Shown here one piece after another: positions 56,521 through 64,000 of a stretch of DNA of 64,000 nt. The position numbers and the translations under genes were made by a program. The stretch is from Pseudomonas sp. UBA1879. Lineage in GTDB: Bacteria > Pseudomonadota > Gammaproteobacteria > Pseudomonadales > Pseudomonadaceae. The DNA lies in assembly GCF_002338065.1 (NCBI RefSeq), contig NZ_DDHJ01000021.1:124001-188000 (forward strand). Direction: 5' to 3'. The notes beneath the pieces were generated by a model, which was not told the DNA's origin, ran no database searches, and worked only from the letters and a program-made list of their open reading frames with translations. Position 1 is the first letter of the stretch, and the number at the start of each line of letters is the position of its first letter.

Positions 56521-57912
56521 ATGAGCAGTACCCCAAATCCTTCAAACCTCGAGCAGGGGCTCAAGCCGCGCCACATCACCATGCTTTCCATTGCAGGCGT
56601 GATCGGCGCCGGGCTCTTCGTTGGCTCAGGCCACGCGATTGCCGAAGCGGGTCCCGCGGTGCTGCTGGCCTATGCAGCGGCCGGCACGCTGGTGGTTCTG
56701 GTGATGCGCATGTTGGCCGAAATGGCCGTCGCGTCGCCGGACACCGGCTCGTTCTCAACCTACGCCGACCGCGCGATCGGCCACTGGGCAGGTTTCACCA
56801 TCGGCTGGTTGTATTGGTGGTTCTGGGTCCTGGTGATTCCGCTGGAAGCCAACGCGGCAGCGACCATCCTTCACGCCTGGTTCCCGAACATCGCAATCTG
56901 GGTCTTTACCTTGGTGATCACGCTGGTGCTGACCGCGACCAACCTGTTCAGCGTGAAAAACTACGGTGAGTTCGAGTTCTGGTTCGCGCTGATCAAAGTG
57001 CTGGCGATCATTGGGTTCGTCGTTCTTGGCATCGCTGCGGTGTTCGGCCTGCTGCCGACCAGTCAAGTCAGTGGCGTCAGCCATCTCTGGGACACCCATG
57101 GCTTCCTGCCGAACGGCATGGGCGCGGTGTTGGCCGCGATGCTGACCACGATGTTCTCGTTCATGGGCACCGAAATCGTCACCATTGCCGCGGCCGAGTC
57201 GAAGAATCCTGGTCAACAGATCACCAAGGCCACCAATTCGGTGATCTGGCGGATCTGCCTGTTCTACCTCGTCTCGATCTTTCTGGTTGTCGCGTTGGTG
57301 CCGTGGAATGACAGTCGCCTTGCTGACGTCGGTTCCTACCAGACTGTGCTCGATTTGATGGGCATCCCGAACGCCAAGCTAATCGTTGATCTGGTGGTGC
57401 TGGTCGCTGTAACGAGCTGCCTCAACTCGGCGCTGTACACTGCGTCGCGCATGCTGTTTTCCCTGGGCAAACGCGGCGACGCTCCAGCCGTTTCGCAACG
57501 CACCAGCAAAGCCGGCACCCCGTACTGGGCCGTGCTGCTGTCGACCGCCGCAGCGTTCGCAGCCGTGTTCGCCAACTACGTTGCCCCGGCGGCTGTGTTC
57601 GACTTCCTGCTCGCCAGCTCCGGCGCCATCGCGCTGCTCGTGTACCTGGTCATCGCCGTCTCGCAACTGCGCATGCGCCGTAAGCGCGAAGCCGAAGGCC
57701 AAGCCATCGACTTCCGCATGTGGCTGTTCCCGGGCCTGACCTGGGCGGTGATCGTGTTCATCGTCGCGGTCCTGACCATCATGCTGTTCCAGGAAGGCCA
57801 TCGCATGGAAATCATCGCGACTGGCTTGCTCAGCATTCTGGTCGTCGCTGCCGGGCTGATCGTGTCAAGCCGCCGCAAGGCGAGCAAGGCCGGGAAAGTT
57901 GTACTGAATTGA
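56521..57912 (+). CDS. gabP: GABA permease (amino acid-polyamine-organocation family)
   Basis: A 463-residue transporter with twelve predicted membrane segments. It begins with EQGLKPRHITMLSIAGVIGAGLFVGSGHAIAEAGPAVLLAY, the first-helix motif of APC family amino acid permeases, and has the conserved FGTEI-like segment (FSFMGTEIVTIAAAESKNP, about 212-230), as in GabP. It should import 4-aminobutyrate with protons; related substrates are possible. A weak AAAGG site precedes the ATG. A GC-rich hairpin with a T-run follows at about 57,946-57,980. Confidence 0.88.
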   Translation: MSSTPNPSNLEQGLKPRHITMLSIAGVIGAGLFVGSGHAIAEAGPAVLLAYAAAGTLVVLVMRMLAEMAVASPDTGSFSTYADRAIGHWAGFTIGWLYWWFWVLVIPLEANAAATILHAWFPNIAIWVFTLVITLVLTATNLFSVKNYGEFEFWFALIKVLAIIGFVVLGIAAVFGLLPTSQVSGVSHLWDTHGFLPNGMGAVLAAMLTTMFSFMGTEIVTIAAAESKNPGQQITKATNSVIWRICLFYLVSIFLVVALVPWNDSRLADVGSYQTVLDLMGIPNAKLIVDLVVLVAVTSCLNSALYTASRMLFSLGKRGDAPAVSQRTSKAGTPYWAVLLSTAAAFAAVFANYVAPAAVFDFLLASSGAIALLVYLVIAVSQLRMRRKREAEGQAIDFRMWLFPGLTWAVIVFIVAVLTIMLFQEGHRMEIIATGLLSILVVAAGLIVSSRRKASKAGKVVLN

Positions 57913-57982
57913 TGAGTGAATGAGCTGGCGTTGCCGGCGAAGAAAAGCGGCTGCTCTCAGGGATGGGGGCGGCCTTTTTTGT

Positions 57983-58600
57983 TTAAAGGGAGGGGTCAGA
58001 TGTGTAGGCGCGCGCTTGCCCGCGAGTGCGCATCCTCCCCAACACCGACTTCCCCCGCAGCTGATGCAACACCACTGCTGCCAGATGTAACGCCACCAAT
58101 CCCGCTAACACCGCACACAGCACGTGATGCAGTTCGTGCAGCTTCAGCAGTGTCAATTGTGAGTGAATCAGCTGCGGCAGCGTTATGACGGCCATGAGCG
58201 TGACGGGGTGGGTCATCATCAGCACGCCTGTGACCAAGACGCCTGAAACCGCCACGTACAGGGCTGTGTGCGTTGCTGAAGCGAGGTGTTCTTGTGCTGA
58301 GCGGCGTTTGCGCAACGGCGTGGCTTTGATGGCCAGCCATAGACGCCAGGCGAAGAACGGGATGAACAGGCTAGTGATTTGCGGGTTGAACGACTCGACC
58401 CATTGGCGAAACGGGTCATTCGCATCCAGAAGCACGACGCCGAAGCCGCTCAGCGTTGCCCAGAGGATGATCGCAGCGGACAACCAGTGCAGGAAAATTC
58501 GGGGTTTGGAGTAGGCGGTTGATTCGTCCGCAGTCGGCGTATGTGCAGAAGCATGGCAATGTTTCAAGACGGTGCTGGCCTTATTGAGAAGGAGTTGCAT
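57983..58600 (-). CDS. Cytochrome b561-like membrane protein
   Basis: A 205-residue protein with four predicted membrane helices: PRIFLHWLSAAIILWATLSGFGV (about 33-55), a second around SLFIPFFAWRLWLAI, a third with TALYVAVSGVLVTGVLMMTHPV, and a fourth HHVLCAVLAGLVALHLAAVVLHQL. Histidines in helices 1, 3 and 4 (HW, THP, LHELHHV, LH) are the likely haem ligands of the b561/CybB family. It would carry electrons in the cytoplasmic membrane, often as a superoxide:ubiquinone oxidoreductase. The long Ser/Thr-rich N-terminus is soluble. Confidence 0.82.
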   Translation of the reverse strand: MQLLLNKASTVLKHCHASAHTPTADESTAYSKPRIFLHWLSAAIILWATLSGFGVVLLDANDPFRQWVESFNPQITSLFIPFFAWRLWLAIKATPLRKRRSAQEHLASATHTALYVAVSGVLVTGVLMMTHPVTLMAVITLPQLIHSQLTLLKLHELHHVLCAVLAGLVALHLAAVVLHQLRGKSVLGRMRTRGQARAYTSDPSL

Positions 58601-58658
58601 TCTCGTGGTGGCGCAAAGCTACCGTCTTGATCGGTGTCATGCAATTAAAACGAGCGTC

Positions 58659-59150
58659 TTACCGGCGACCTGCGTCGCGGGAGTTCTTCATGGTCAAGAT
58701 GTCTGACGCCTGATTGTAGGCATCCTGGAAGGTATCGCTCCCCAGCCACTCGACGGTCACTTCTTCCTCTTCGTCATGAAAGATGCCGCGATAGACGATC
58801 AGCAACGCCATCAGGAAGTCAGTGGCCGAGTCTTCCTCTTCCTCCGCGATCACCAGTTCCAGCACCGGGTATTGCAGGAACACGACACACATCGCCAGCA
58901 GACTGATCGACTCGGCGGCCTTCATGGCCTGGAACAGGTCATCGTAGTCCGCGGGCTCGAAGCCATTCTCCATGATGTCTTTGAAATCGAAGGTGCTGAG
59001 GTCAATCGTCACGTCGTCGAATGGCTCGTTGACGAACGCGTGGTTCAACACCGGATGCACGGGACTCGGCTTGCCCTTGCCCGAACGGTTCTGCTTGGCC
59101 TTGATCTTGGCCCGCTGGGCGCGTTTTTGCTGTTTGTCTGGGGAGGCCAT
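58659..59150 (-). CDS. Conserved hypothetical protein of Pseudomonas
   Basis: The start MASPDKQQKRAQRAKIKAKQNRSG was chosen as the natural N-terminus; upstream codons have no ribosome binding site and cross the palindrome. The 163-residue protein has a very basic N-terminus (about 1-30), then an acidic, helical body with AMKAAESISLLAMCVVFLQYPVLELVIAEEEEDSATDF. It looks like a core chromosomal gene, with normal high GC, and marks the left edge of the AT-rich islet. Function unknown. Confidence 0.7.
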   Translation of the reverse strand: MASPDKQQKRAQRAKIKAKQNRSGKGKPSPVHPVLNHAFVNEPFDDVTIDLSTFDFKDIMENGFEPADYDDLFQAMKAAESISLLAMCVVFLQYPVLELVIAEEEEDSATDFLMALLIVYRGIFHDEEEEVTVEWLGSDTFQDAYNQASDILTMKNSRDAGRR

Positions 59151-59284
59151 GCGGATCGGTCCTTTTGCGGGTGGGGCGGGTATCGCCAAGGTGATGCGGC
59201 AATGAATCTCAGTTTGAAGCTTGCCTACCGTACGCCAGTACAAGGATTCAATCTGTCAATCTCGAACGCTTGCTAACTCGTACG

Positions 59285-59306
59285 TGCATAATTGCGAAAT
59301 TATGCA
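59285..59306. repeat. Perfect 9-bp inverted repeat at the left edge of the AT-rich islet
   Basis: TGCATAATT and AATTATGCA flank a GCGA loop. It lies about 80 bases past the ligase stop and 135 bases before the start of the chromosomal gene. It has no T-run, so it is either an operator or a boundary element, not a standard terminator. Confidence 0.55.
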
Positions 59307-59387
59307 TCTCGATCCCTGTATTGTCTCTGATTTTGTTTGATTCCAAGAAAGCCAAAGTGGAAGCTCCTGTTTCTGGGTTTATTAATG

Positions 59388-60074
59388 TCAATGGTCATTG
59401 TCAAGTTTGTTCCACTCTATGCCTCTTTTGCTCCAGTGTTCTTGAATAGCCTGAGTAAATTCTGATCGAACAATTTTTGCTCGTTGTATAAGGAAGTCGG
59501 AATTTTCTTTTCGAACAACAATGCCCTCCATATTTCCATTCCGATAAACGCTGGATTTTCCCGAAGCAATTTTCTTCAACTCATCAATCTTATACAGGCC
59601 GCGTGCAATTAAGGAAACCGAAGCTAGTCCGCTTTCAGAAAGAAGAGTGTTTCTTCGGTCAGTGGACCAGAAGCTATTATTATTTCTGTCGTAAACATCA
59701 AATCCAAGGAAAAAGTCCGGTAGATCAACATAGTCAAGAGAGTGCCGCGCCGCGCACCATTCACCAAAGACAATTACTGATTCATCTAAGCTGTCAAAGA
59801 TGGAGTCTTCATGAAGTTTAAGCCATGGTTTCAGTTTTTCAAACTGTCCTGTAAATGGAGGAGATAAGTAATTTCCTCGGTTTTGAACACGTATTGCTCC
59901 GTCAGGACCTATAGAGAGTCCCAGGTTAGCGCCATCTAGTTTTTCTTCTATAACTATTGGTGCTGAAAGAATTTCTTCTACCTCGGCTGGACTAAGAACT
60001 TTATCATCTCGAGGACGGCCATTGGCTAACCACGTAAGGTGAGGTGTATGAGGGAATCGAAAAAAATCATTCAT
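59388..60074 (-). CDS. ATP-dependent RNA ligase (Rnl2-like, PF09414 type)
   Basis: The start MNDFFRFPHTP overlaps the PIN gene by eight bases (ATGAATGA). The 228-residue protein has the nucleotidyltransferase motifs in order: motif I EEKLDGANLG with the adenylated Lys45, motif III around VFGEWCAARH (about 103-112), IIIa FFLGFDVYD (about 121-129), motif IV MEGIVVRKE (about 182-190) and motif V RAKIVR (198-203). There is no added RNA-binding or kinase domain. Such ligases seal RNA 3'-OH/5'-PO4 nicks through an AMP-RNA intermediate. AT-rich base use differs from the flanks. In this operon it could repair RNA cut by the PIN protein. Confidence 0.85.
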   Translation of the reverse strand: MNDFFRFPHTPHLTWLANGRPRDDKVLSPAEVEEILSAPIVIEEKLDGANLGLSIGPDGAIRVQNRGNYLSPPFTGQFEKLKPWLKLHEDSIFDSLDESVIVFGEWCAARHSLDYVDLPDFFLGFDVYDRNNNSFWSTDRRNTLLSESGLASVSLIARGLYKIDELKKIASGKSSVYRNGNMEGIVVRKENSDFLIQRAKIVRSEFTQAIQEHWSKRGIEWNKLDNDH

Positions 60075-60600
60075 GGATATTAGGCTGCGGTTTGTTGGGG
60101 AATTTTTTTGCGTAAAAACGTAAAACATCTACTCTGCAAACAAAGTCAACGTTTATTCCAGCCTGCTTTAGATCATCATGCCAATCTAACCATTTGGAGT
60201 CAGCAGCTTGCAGAATCGAAGGCTTTTGTGGGTGGGCATTGGCAACCGCTGCAAATTTTCTGTCGGGAGCATCAAAGTTTTTTTCTAATTCGGGCACTGG
60301 AAACTCATGAAATTTGTGTTCTTCATACTCGCTTATGGCGACTTGGTGGCAGTGTTTGGCATTCGCATTATTTTGTAAGAGCCATTTTAAAAACACATCG
60401 CCTGGCCCTTTGCATTTTTTGCTATCGGTTTTATGTTGGTATTCTCTAAGTATCCGATAGCCATCATCGATCACCACTATTCCATTCGCTTTTAGCTCAT
60501 ATAACTTAGTAATACAGCTCGCCATGCATTCATCGGAAATATCTGAGTGAGCGCTGTTGGCCGCCAGGATTACGTTGGTATCAACGACTCGAAGCTTCAT
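60067..60600 (-). CDS. PIN-domain ribonuclease
   Basis: A 177-residue protein starting MKLRVVDTNVILAAN, the first PIN strand with metal-binding Asp7. Further acidic residues at expected places are Glu53 (ILREYQ), Asp110/Asp113 (FDAPDRKF) and Asp134 (QAADSKWLDW). This fits a PIN nuclease fold with a longer insert than VapC toxins (about 55-105) and no antitoxin gene nearby. PIN enzymes cut RNA, frequently tRNA or rRNA. The start overlaps the ATPase stop by four bases and the end overlaps the ligase start, so all three are one transcript. It is the likely effector. Confidence 0.82.
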   Translation of the reverse strand: MKLRVVDTNVILAANSAHSDISDECMASCITKLYELKANGIVVIDDGYRILREYQHKTDSKKCKGPGDVFLKWLLQNNANAKHCHQVAISEYEEHKFHEFPVPELEKNFDAPDRKFAAVANAHPQKPSILQAADSKWLDWHDDLKQAGINVDFVCRVDVLRFYAKKFPNKPQPNIHE

Positions 60601-61988
60601 TTACGTGATTCCGAACGCTTACGTTCAATCGCTGCCAACGTACGAGCTGTGATGTCTGCCATTTCATCGCCAAAAAAGTCTTCCGGCCAGTTTTCAATTT
60701 CGCCATATATATTAAGGGTAAGCGGTTCCAGCTCTGCCTCGCCATCAGTATCTTTCCGTTTACAAAAATAGATAGCTACTTCCTTAGGGTCAATTATGCC
60801 TTCGGCAATCCTGCGTTGTAGTCGATTTAAAAAGTGTTCGGAATGACTTTCTATGATCAGTTGAATATTTCGATCCTTGCCATTTTCTTTTGATTGCACG
60901 GAGGAGATAAATACATCGGCAAGTTCTGCCTGTACCTGAGGATGAAGATGTATTTCTGGTTGCTCCATCCAGACTGTGGAGTTGGGAGGGCAATAGAAAG
61001 CCTGCACTAACGCTGGTAACATTTGGGAGACCCCAAAGCCAACGTCAGTGATCTTAACTTCACTTGAAGTGGTGTGCGTCTTAACTAATACTTCATATTC
61101 CTTGCGGCCGGCCGCAACAGGTTTTACTTCAAAGCTTTCAATTACGCCCAGTTGCTTTAGCCATTGGGCTATAAAAGTTTCAAATGGATATTGTCTTTTT
61201 TTAGGGCCGCGGTTCAGTGTTCTGCTCTGCGCTGTTGCCGCCAATACAGACGCTATTGTAAATTCGCCTTTTTGACCTACGCTTTCAGGAGTGTCTCCGG
61301 ACCACTGATATATACGTTTGGGATGATCTCTTAATGGCCCTAAATAGTACAGTCTACCAAGAGCTGCTTCTGTTTCAAGGGCGAAGTCTGCTAAAAAATC
61401 AGAATTCTGAAACCGCGCTCTACTCTGATCGGAAATTCGATAGAATTTATCGGGGTCTTCTAATGGCCATACACGGCCGCTACTTCTTAGAAGCTTGTAA
61501 TTTTCAGAGGTGGTTAGGTTTAATTTTTCTCCATCTCGTTTGAAGTCTGCAGACAGACTTAGATTTCCTTGATTATAAAGTCTGTAGGTTAATTCTTCGA
61601 TGTGGGGTTGCTCGCTTCTTTTTTGGGCGCGCATAGATGTGCTAAGGGTTAACTCGTTACCAAAGTAACGGGTTGTGGAAACCGGGTCTTTCACTTCTAA
61701 TCGATAAGGTACCGTCCAGCTAAGATCAAAGGCTAGCGGGCGGTCTAGCTGGTGCTGGTAGACGCACTCTTTAAATGTACCTAAGTCAATTAATGAGTTG
61801 TCATCGCCTAAGTGCAATGCTCTTTTACGATCTGCCGATAATGCTGTTTGTTTGAGAGCTAGCAGTAAATGACCTAAGCTACTTTTGCCAGCACTGTTTG
61901 CGCCAAAAATCACCGTTAGTGGAGCAAGTCGTATCTCTCCAGTATCTCTCCAGGCTTTAAAGTTTTTTATACGTAAAGATGTCAACAT
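60597..61988 (-). CDS. SMC/ABC-type AAA ATPase (DUF3696-like)
   Basis: The 463-residue protein begins MLTSLRIKNFKAWRDTGEIRLAPLTVIFGANSAGKSS with Walker A at 29-36. A region with YYLGPLRDHPKRIYQW (about 214-229) and VGQKGEF is typical of this ATPase group. The signature-like DVGFGVSQMLP lies at 315-325, Walker B WMEQPEIHLHPQ at 340-351 and the switch His in IIESHSEHFLNR at 378-389; PLTLNIYGEIENWPEDFFGDEM at the C-terminus resembles DUF3696. No TOPRIM nuclease is attached. Relatives act as sensors or scaffolds in anti-phage systems such as PARIS, Septu and Gabija. AAGGA lies seven bases upstream of the ATG. First gene of the operon. Confidence 0.88.
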   Translation of the reverse strand: MLTSLRIKNFKAWRDTGEIRLAPLTVIFGANSAGKSSLGHLLLALKQTALSADRKRALHLGDDNSLIDLGTFKECVYQHQLDRPLAFDLSWTVPYRLEVKDPVSTTRYFGNELTLSTSMRAQKRSEQPHIEELTYRLYNQGNLSLSADFKRDGEKLNLTTSENYKLLRSSGRVWPLEDPDKFYRISDQSRARFQNSDFLADFALETEAALGRLYYLGPLRDHPKRIYQWSGDTPESVGQKGEFTIASVLAATAQSRTLNRGPKKRQYPFETFIAQWLKQLGVIESFEVKPVAAGRKEYEVLVKTHTTSSEVKITDVGFGVSQMLPALVQAFYCPPNSTVWMEQPEIHLHPQVQAELADVFISSVQSKENGKDRNIQLIIESHSEHFLNRLQRRIAEGIIDPKEVAIYFCKRKDTDGEAELEPLTLNIYGEIENWPEDFFGDEMADITARTLAAIERKRSESRK

Positions 61989-62405
61989 TGGTCATTCCTT
62001 GAGCGCGGATGCCAGCCATGCCTGTTGTGTAAGGCAGAAGATTTGCTACAGGCCTAAAAATTTAGTAGGCGATTTATGAGTAGCTTACATCATGATGTCT
62101 CTGGCAGCGTTCTTAGAGCGATGGAGATTTCATCACCTATGTCATACGCCCCCCACCAGAACTATAGCAAGGCGGGTTTGTTCCCTCCAAGCCACGCAAG
62201 GCCCATTTTCATAGAATATGCACTGTTGATAGCTGTTAGAACAGCACATCCCCTTGCTTGACGTTGCATGCTTGATGATGATCTGTATGGCACCTGTGTC
62301 GGTTGACGTATGGTTCGAAGCCTACTTGCGAATGTGAAGGCGCTTCAATTGACATGACGTAGCTCGTATCCGTCTGGGGACACTAGAGAATGGTGAGGAA
62401 TCTTA
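61989..62405. other. AT-rich spacer between the ATPase gene and tRNA-Phe
   Basis: About 415 bases without a supported gene. It must contain the promoter for the three-gene operon; an AATTT-rich segment lies at 62,052-62,066. The perfect 12-base palindrome ACATCATGATGT at 62,087-62,098 lies about 100 bases before the ATPase start and may be an operator. Plus-strand frames here have no ribosome binding sites. Confidence 0.5.
62087..62098. promoter_or_regulatory. 12-bp palindrome upstream of the ATPase-PIN-ligase operon
   Basis: ACATCATGATGT is a perfect palindrome in the only long spacer upstream of the operon. Its role as a repressor site is a guess. Confidence 0.3.
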
Positions 62406-62437
62406 GAAAACAAAAAGCCCGCACTAAGCGGGCTTCT
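62406..62437 (-). terminator. Rho-independent terminator of tRNA-Phe
   Basis: On the minus strand AGCCCGC pairs with GCGGGCT around a short TTAGT loop, then TTTTTG follows. It lies 43 bases past the tRNA 3' end. Confidence 0.85.
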
Positions 62438-62480
62438 TGTGTGCTTTCGGGTGTGCTTGGCATCACCTGAAAACGAAAGG

Positions 62481-62556
62481 TGGTGCCCAGAGACGGAATC
62501 GAACCGCCGACACGGGGATTTTCAATCCCCTGCTCTACCGACTGAGCTATCTGGGC
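62481..62556 (-). tRNA. tRNA-Phe (anticodon GAA)
   Basis: The 76-base minus-strand sequence forms a cloverleaf: acceptor GCCCAGA with TCTGGGC, D-arm GCTC, anticodon arm GGGGA-TTGAAAA-TCCCC with anticodon GAA, T-arm GGCGG-TTCGATT-CCGTC and encoded CCA. It follows yggX in the same order as in other Pseudomonas. Confidence 0.97.
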
Positions 62557-62658
62557 AACGGGGCGCATTAGACGTGTTTTTCAGGAGGTCGTCAAGCGTG
62601 TTGTCGAAAAAAATTTGAATTATTTCCTCCGCTTACGACGGACACTGTCCGCAAAGGG

Positions 62659-62931
62659 TTATTCGGACGGCGGAACATAGCCTTCGGCCTTGGCGTACTC
62701 TTCGCCCGAGAGGTACTTGTCCATCTCGGCCTGCAGGAATTTGCGGTCTTCGGCGTTCATCATGTTCAGGCGCCGCTCGTTGATCAGCAGGGTCTGATGT
62801 TTCTGCCAGTCGGCCCAGGCTTTCTGCGAGACGTTGTTATAAATGTCTTCGCCTTTTGCCCCAGGGTACGGTGGGCGTTCCAGGCCGGGCAGTTCTTCTT
62901 TGTATTTGCGGCACATTACGGTGCGGGTCAT
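62659..62931 (-). CDS. yggX: Fe(2+)-trafficking / oxidative protection protein YggX
   Basis: A 90-residue protein starting MTRTVMCRKYKEELPGLERPPYPG, the YggX hallmark with Cys7, followed by ISQKAW-like VSQKAWADWQKHQTLLINERRLNMM and a C-terminal KYLSGEEYAKAEGYVPPSE. It protects iron-sulfur proteins from oxidative damage and is thought to move labile iron. It overlaps the mutY stop by four bases, and the pairing is fitting because MutY carries an iron-sulfur cluster. Confidence 0.97.
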   Translation of the reverse strand: MTRTVMCRKYKEELPGLERPPYPGAKGEDIYNNVSQKAWADWQKHQTLLINERRLNMMNAEDRKFLQAEMDKYLSGEEYAKAEGYVPPSE

Positions 62932-63995
62932 GACGATTCTCCTGCATTCAAGACGTCGGCTGCGTGTTTCAGCAGCTTTTTCACCGGGGCAGCGAGGCCC
63001 AGGCGCGGCGGGGTGGCGAGGTTATACCAGAGCCAGTCGTCCTCGGCCACGTGATGGGCGGACTCCTCGACCTGGACCAGCCAGGGCTCGATGCTCAGTT
63101 GAAAGTGGCTGAAGGTGTGGATCAAGCCTGGCAGCGCCTGATGCTTGCCCATTTCCAGCGAATGTTGGTCGGCCAGATGCTGCATGTCATCGAATGCGTC
63201 CAGTTCCGGCAGACTCCACAGACCGCCCCACAAGCCTGTCGAGGGACGGCGATAAAGAAGAATTTCGCCCTCACGATTAGCGAAAATCGGCATCAGCGTG
63301 CGTTTCTGGGGAATGGTCTTGCGCGGCTTCGGGATCGGGTATCGCGTCTCCTGGCCGAGCATGTGCGCTTCGCAGCCGCGCTCCAGCGGGCAGAGCAGGC
63401 AGCTCGGTTTGCTGCGGGTGCAGAGTGTCGCGCCCAGGTCCATCATCGCCTGAGTGTAGTGGTTGACGCGGTTGTGGGGCGTGAAGCGCTCGGCGGTCGC
63501 CCACATCTGTTTAGCGACCTTGGGCTCGCCTGGGTAACCCTCTTGGGCCGTAAAACGCGCCAGCACGCGTTTGACGTTGCCGTCCAGGATCGGCGCTCGC
63601 AGGCCCATGCTGATGCTGGCAATCGCGCCAGCGGTGGATTGGCCGATGCCGGGTAATTCGGTGAGCTTTTCAACATCGCGGGGGAATTCACCGCCGTGTT
63701 GGGCGACGACGATTTTCGCGGCCTTTTGCAGATTGCGGGCGCGGGTGTAGTAACCGAGCCCGGTCCACAGGTGCAGCACTTCGTCTTCCGGCGCATCCGC
63801 CAATGCGTGCACCGTGGGCAACGCTTCCATGAAACGGTCGAAATAGCCCAGTACGGTGCTGACCTGGGTTTGTTGCAGCATGATTTCCGACACCCAGACG
63901 CGGTAGGGCGTGATGTCGTGTTGCCAGGGAAGATCGTGACGGCCGTGACGGTCGTACCAGTCGAGGACGGCGGAGGAAAACTGCTCGGGTTGCAT
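62928..63995 (-). CDS. mutY: Adenine DNA glycosylase MutY
   Basis: A 355-residue enzyme that removes adenine mispaired with 8-oxoguanine. Visible features are the N-terminal RHDLPWQHDITPYRVWVSEIMLQQTQVSTV with catalytic Glu (about 37), the helix-hairpin-helix LTELPGIGQSTAGAIASI with catalytic Asp of LDGNVKRVL shortly after, and the iron-sulfur loop CTRSKPSCLLCPLERGC with C-x6-C-x2-C-x5-C (about 192-208). A C-terminal MutT-like domain (about 230-345) recognises 8-oxoG. The ATG is five bases from the window edge. It forms an operon with yggX. Confidence 0.97.
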   Translation of the reverse strand: MQPEQFSSAVLDWYDRHGRHDLPWQHDITPYRVWVSEIMLQQTQVSTVLGYFDRFMEALPTVHALADAPEDEVLHLWTGLGYYTRARNLQKAAKIVVAQHGGEFPRDVEKLTELPGIGQSTAGAIASISMGLRAPILDGNVKRVLARFTAQEGYPGEPKVAKQMWATAERFTPHNRVNHYTQAMMDLGATLCTRSKPSCLLCPLERGCEAHMLGQETRYPIPKPRKTIPQKRTLMPIFANREGEILLYRRPSTGLWGGLWSLPELDAFDDMQHLADQHSLEMGKHQALPGLIHTFSHFQLSIEPWLVQVEESAHHVAEDDWLWYNLATPPRLGLAAPVKKLLKHAADVLNAGESS

Positions 63996-64000
63996 CGTGG

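Overview
The window comes from a Pseudomonas chromosome, most likely of the fluorescens/syringae lineages. The evidence is the chromosomal block at the right end: mutY, yggX, tRNA-Phe, a polar amino acid ABC transporter, gabP and tRNA-Thr, all of high-GC Pseudomonas style. About three quarters of the window is prophage DNA. All family assignments were made by reading the sequence; no database search was run.

Region A (1 to about 16.0 kb) is the right part of a first prophage. It begins inside a very long tail tape-measure gene. Next come a tail protein, a coiled-coil fibre with Asp-box (BNR) repeats, a DUF4376 protein, small genes, a DUF1353 protein and a SleB-type cell wall hydrolase. A DUF4214 gene sits between the hydrolase and a second, truncated copy of the hydrolase 3' end. 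The block ends with small genes and a divergent SOS cassette: an SRAP (HMCES/YedK) protein and UmuDC share one perfect LexA box. At 16.4-18.2 kb a large Ala/Thr-rich S-layer-like protein, also with an N-terminal DUF4214 domain, is read from the minus strand with a structured leader.

Region B (18,801-51,387) is a complete-looking P2-related prophage of the Vibrio K139 type. It lies between two identical 60-bp repeats, one of which is the 3' part of an intact tRNA-Thr. The integrase, a DUF4224 protein, a primase-helicase and small genes form a leftward early operon from a CII/YmfL-like regulator. A repressor diverges from a BcepMu gp16-like gene. An Ogr-like zinc finger, portal and terminase point left; scaffold, capsid, small terminase, head/tail completion, sheath, tube, lysis cassette (holin, SAR-type endolysin, Rz/Rz1), tail chaperone with a -1 frameshift site, tape measure, baseplate, Kelch-repeat fibre, hub and spike point right. 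The last 2.3 kb holds small genes and a repeat-bearing non-coding stretch next to attR.

Region C (51.3-64.0 kb) is host chromosome: tRNA-Thr, a methyltransferase, the ABC operon, gabP, a cytochrome b561-like protein, a conserved hypothetical gene, tRNA-Phe, yggX and mutY. Between the hypothetical gene and tRNA-Phe lies a distinctly AT-rich islet (about 59.25-62.35 kb) with three overlapping genes: an SMC/ABC-type AAA ATPase (DUF3696-like), a PIN-domain nuclease and an ATP-dependent RNA ligase. I do not recognise this trio as a named system. It looks like an undescribed RNA-targeting defence module and is the most interesting object in the window.
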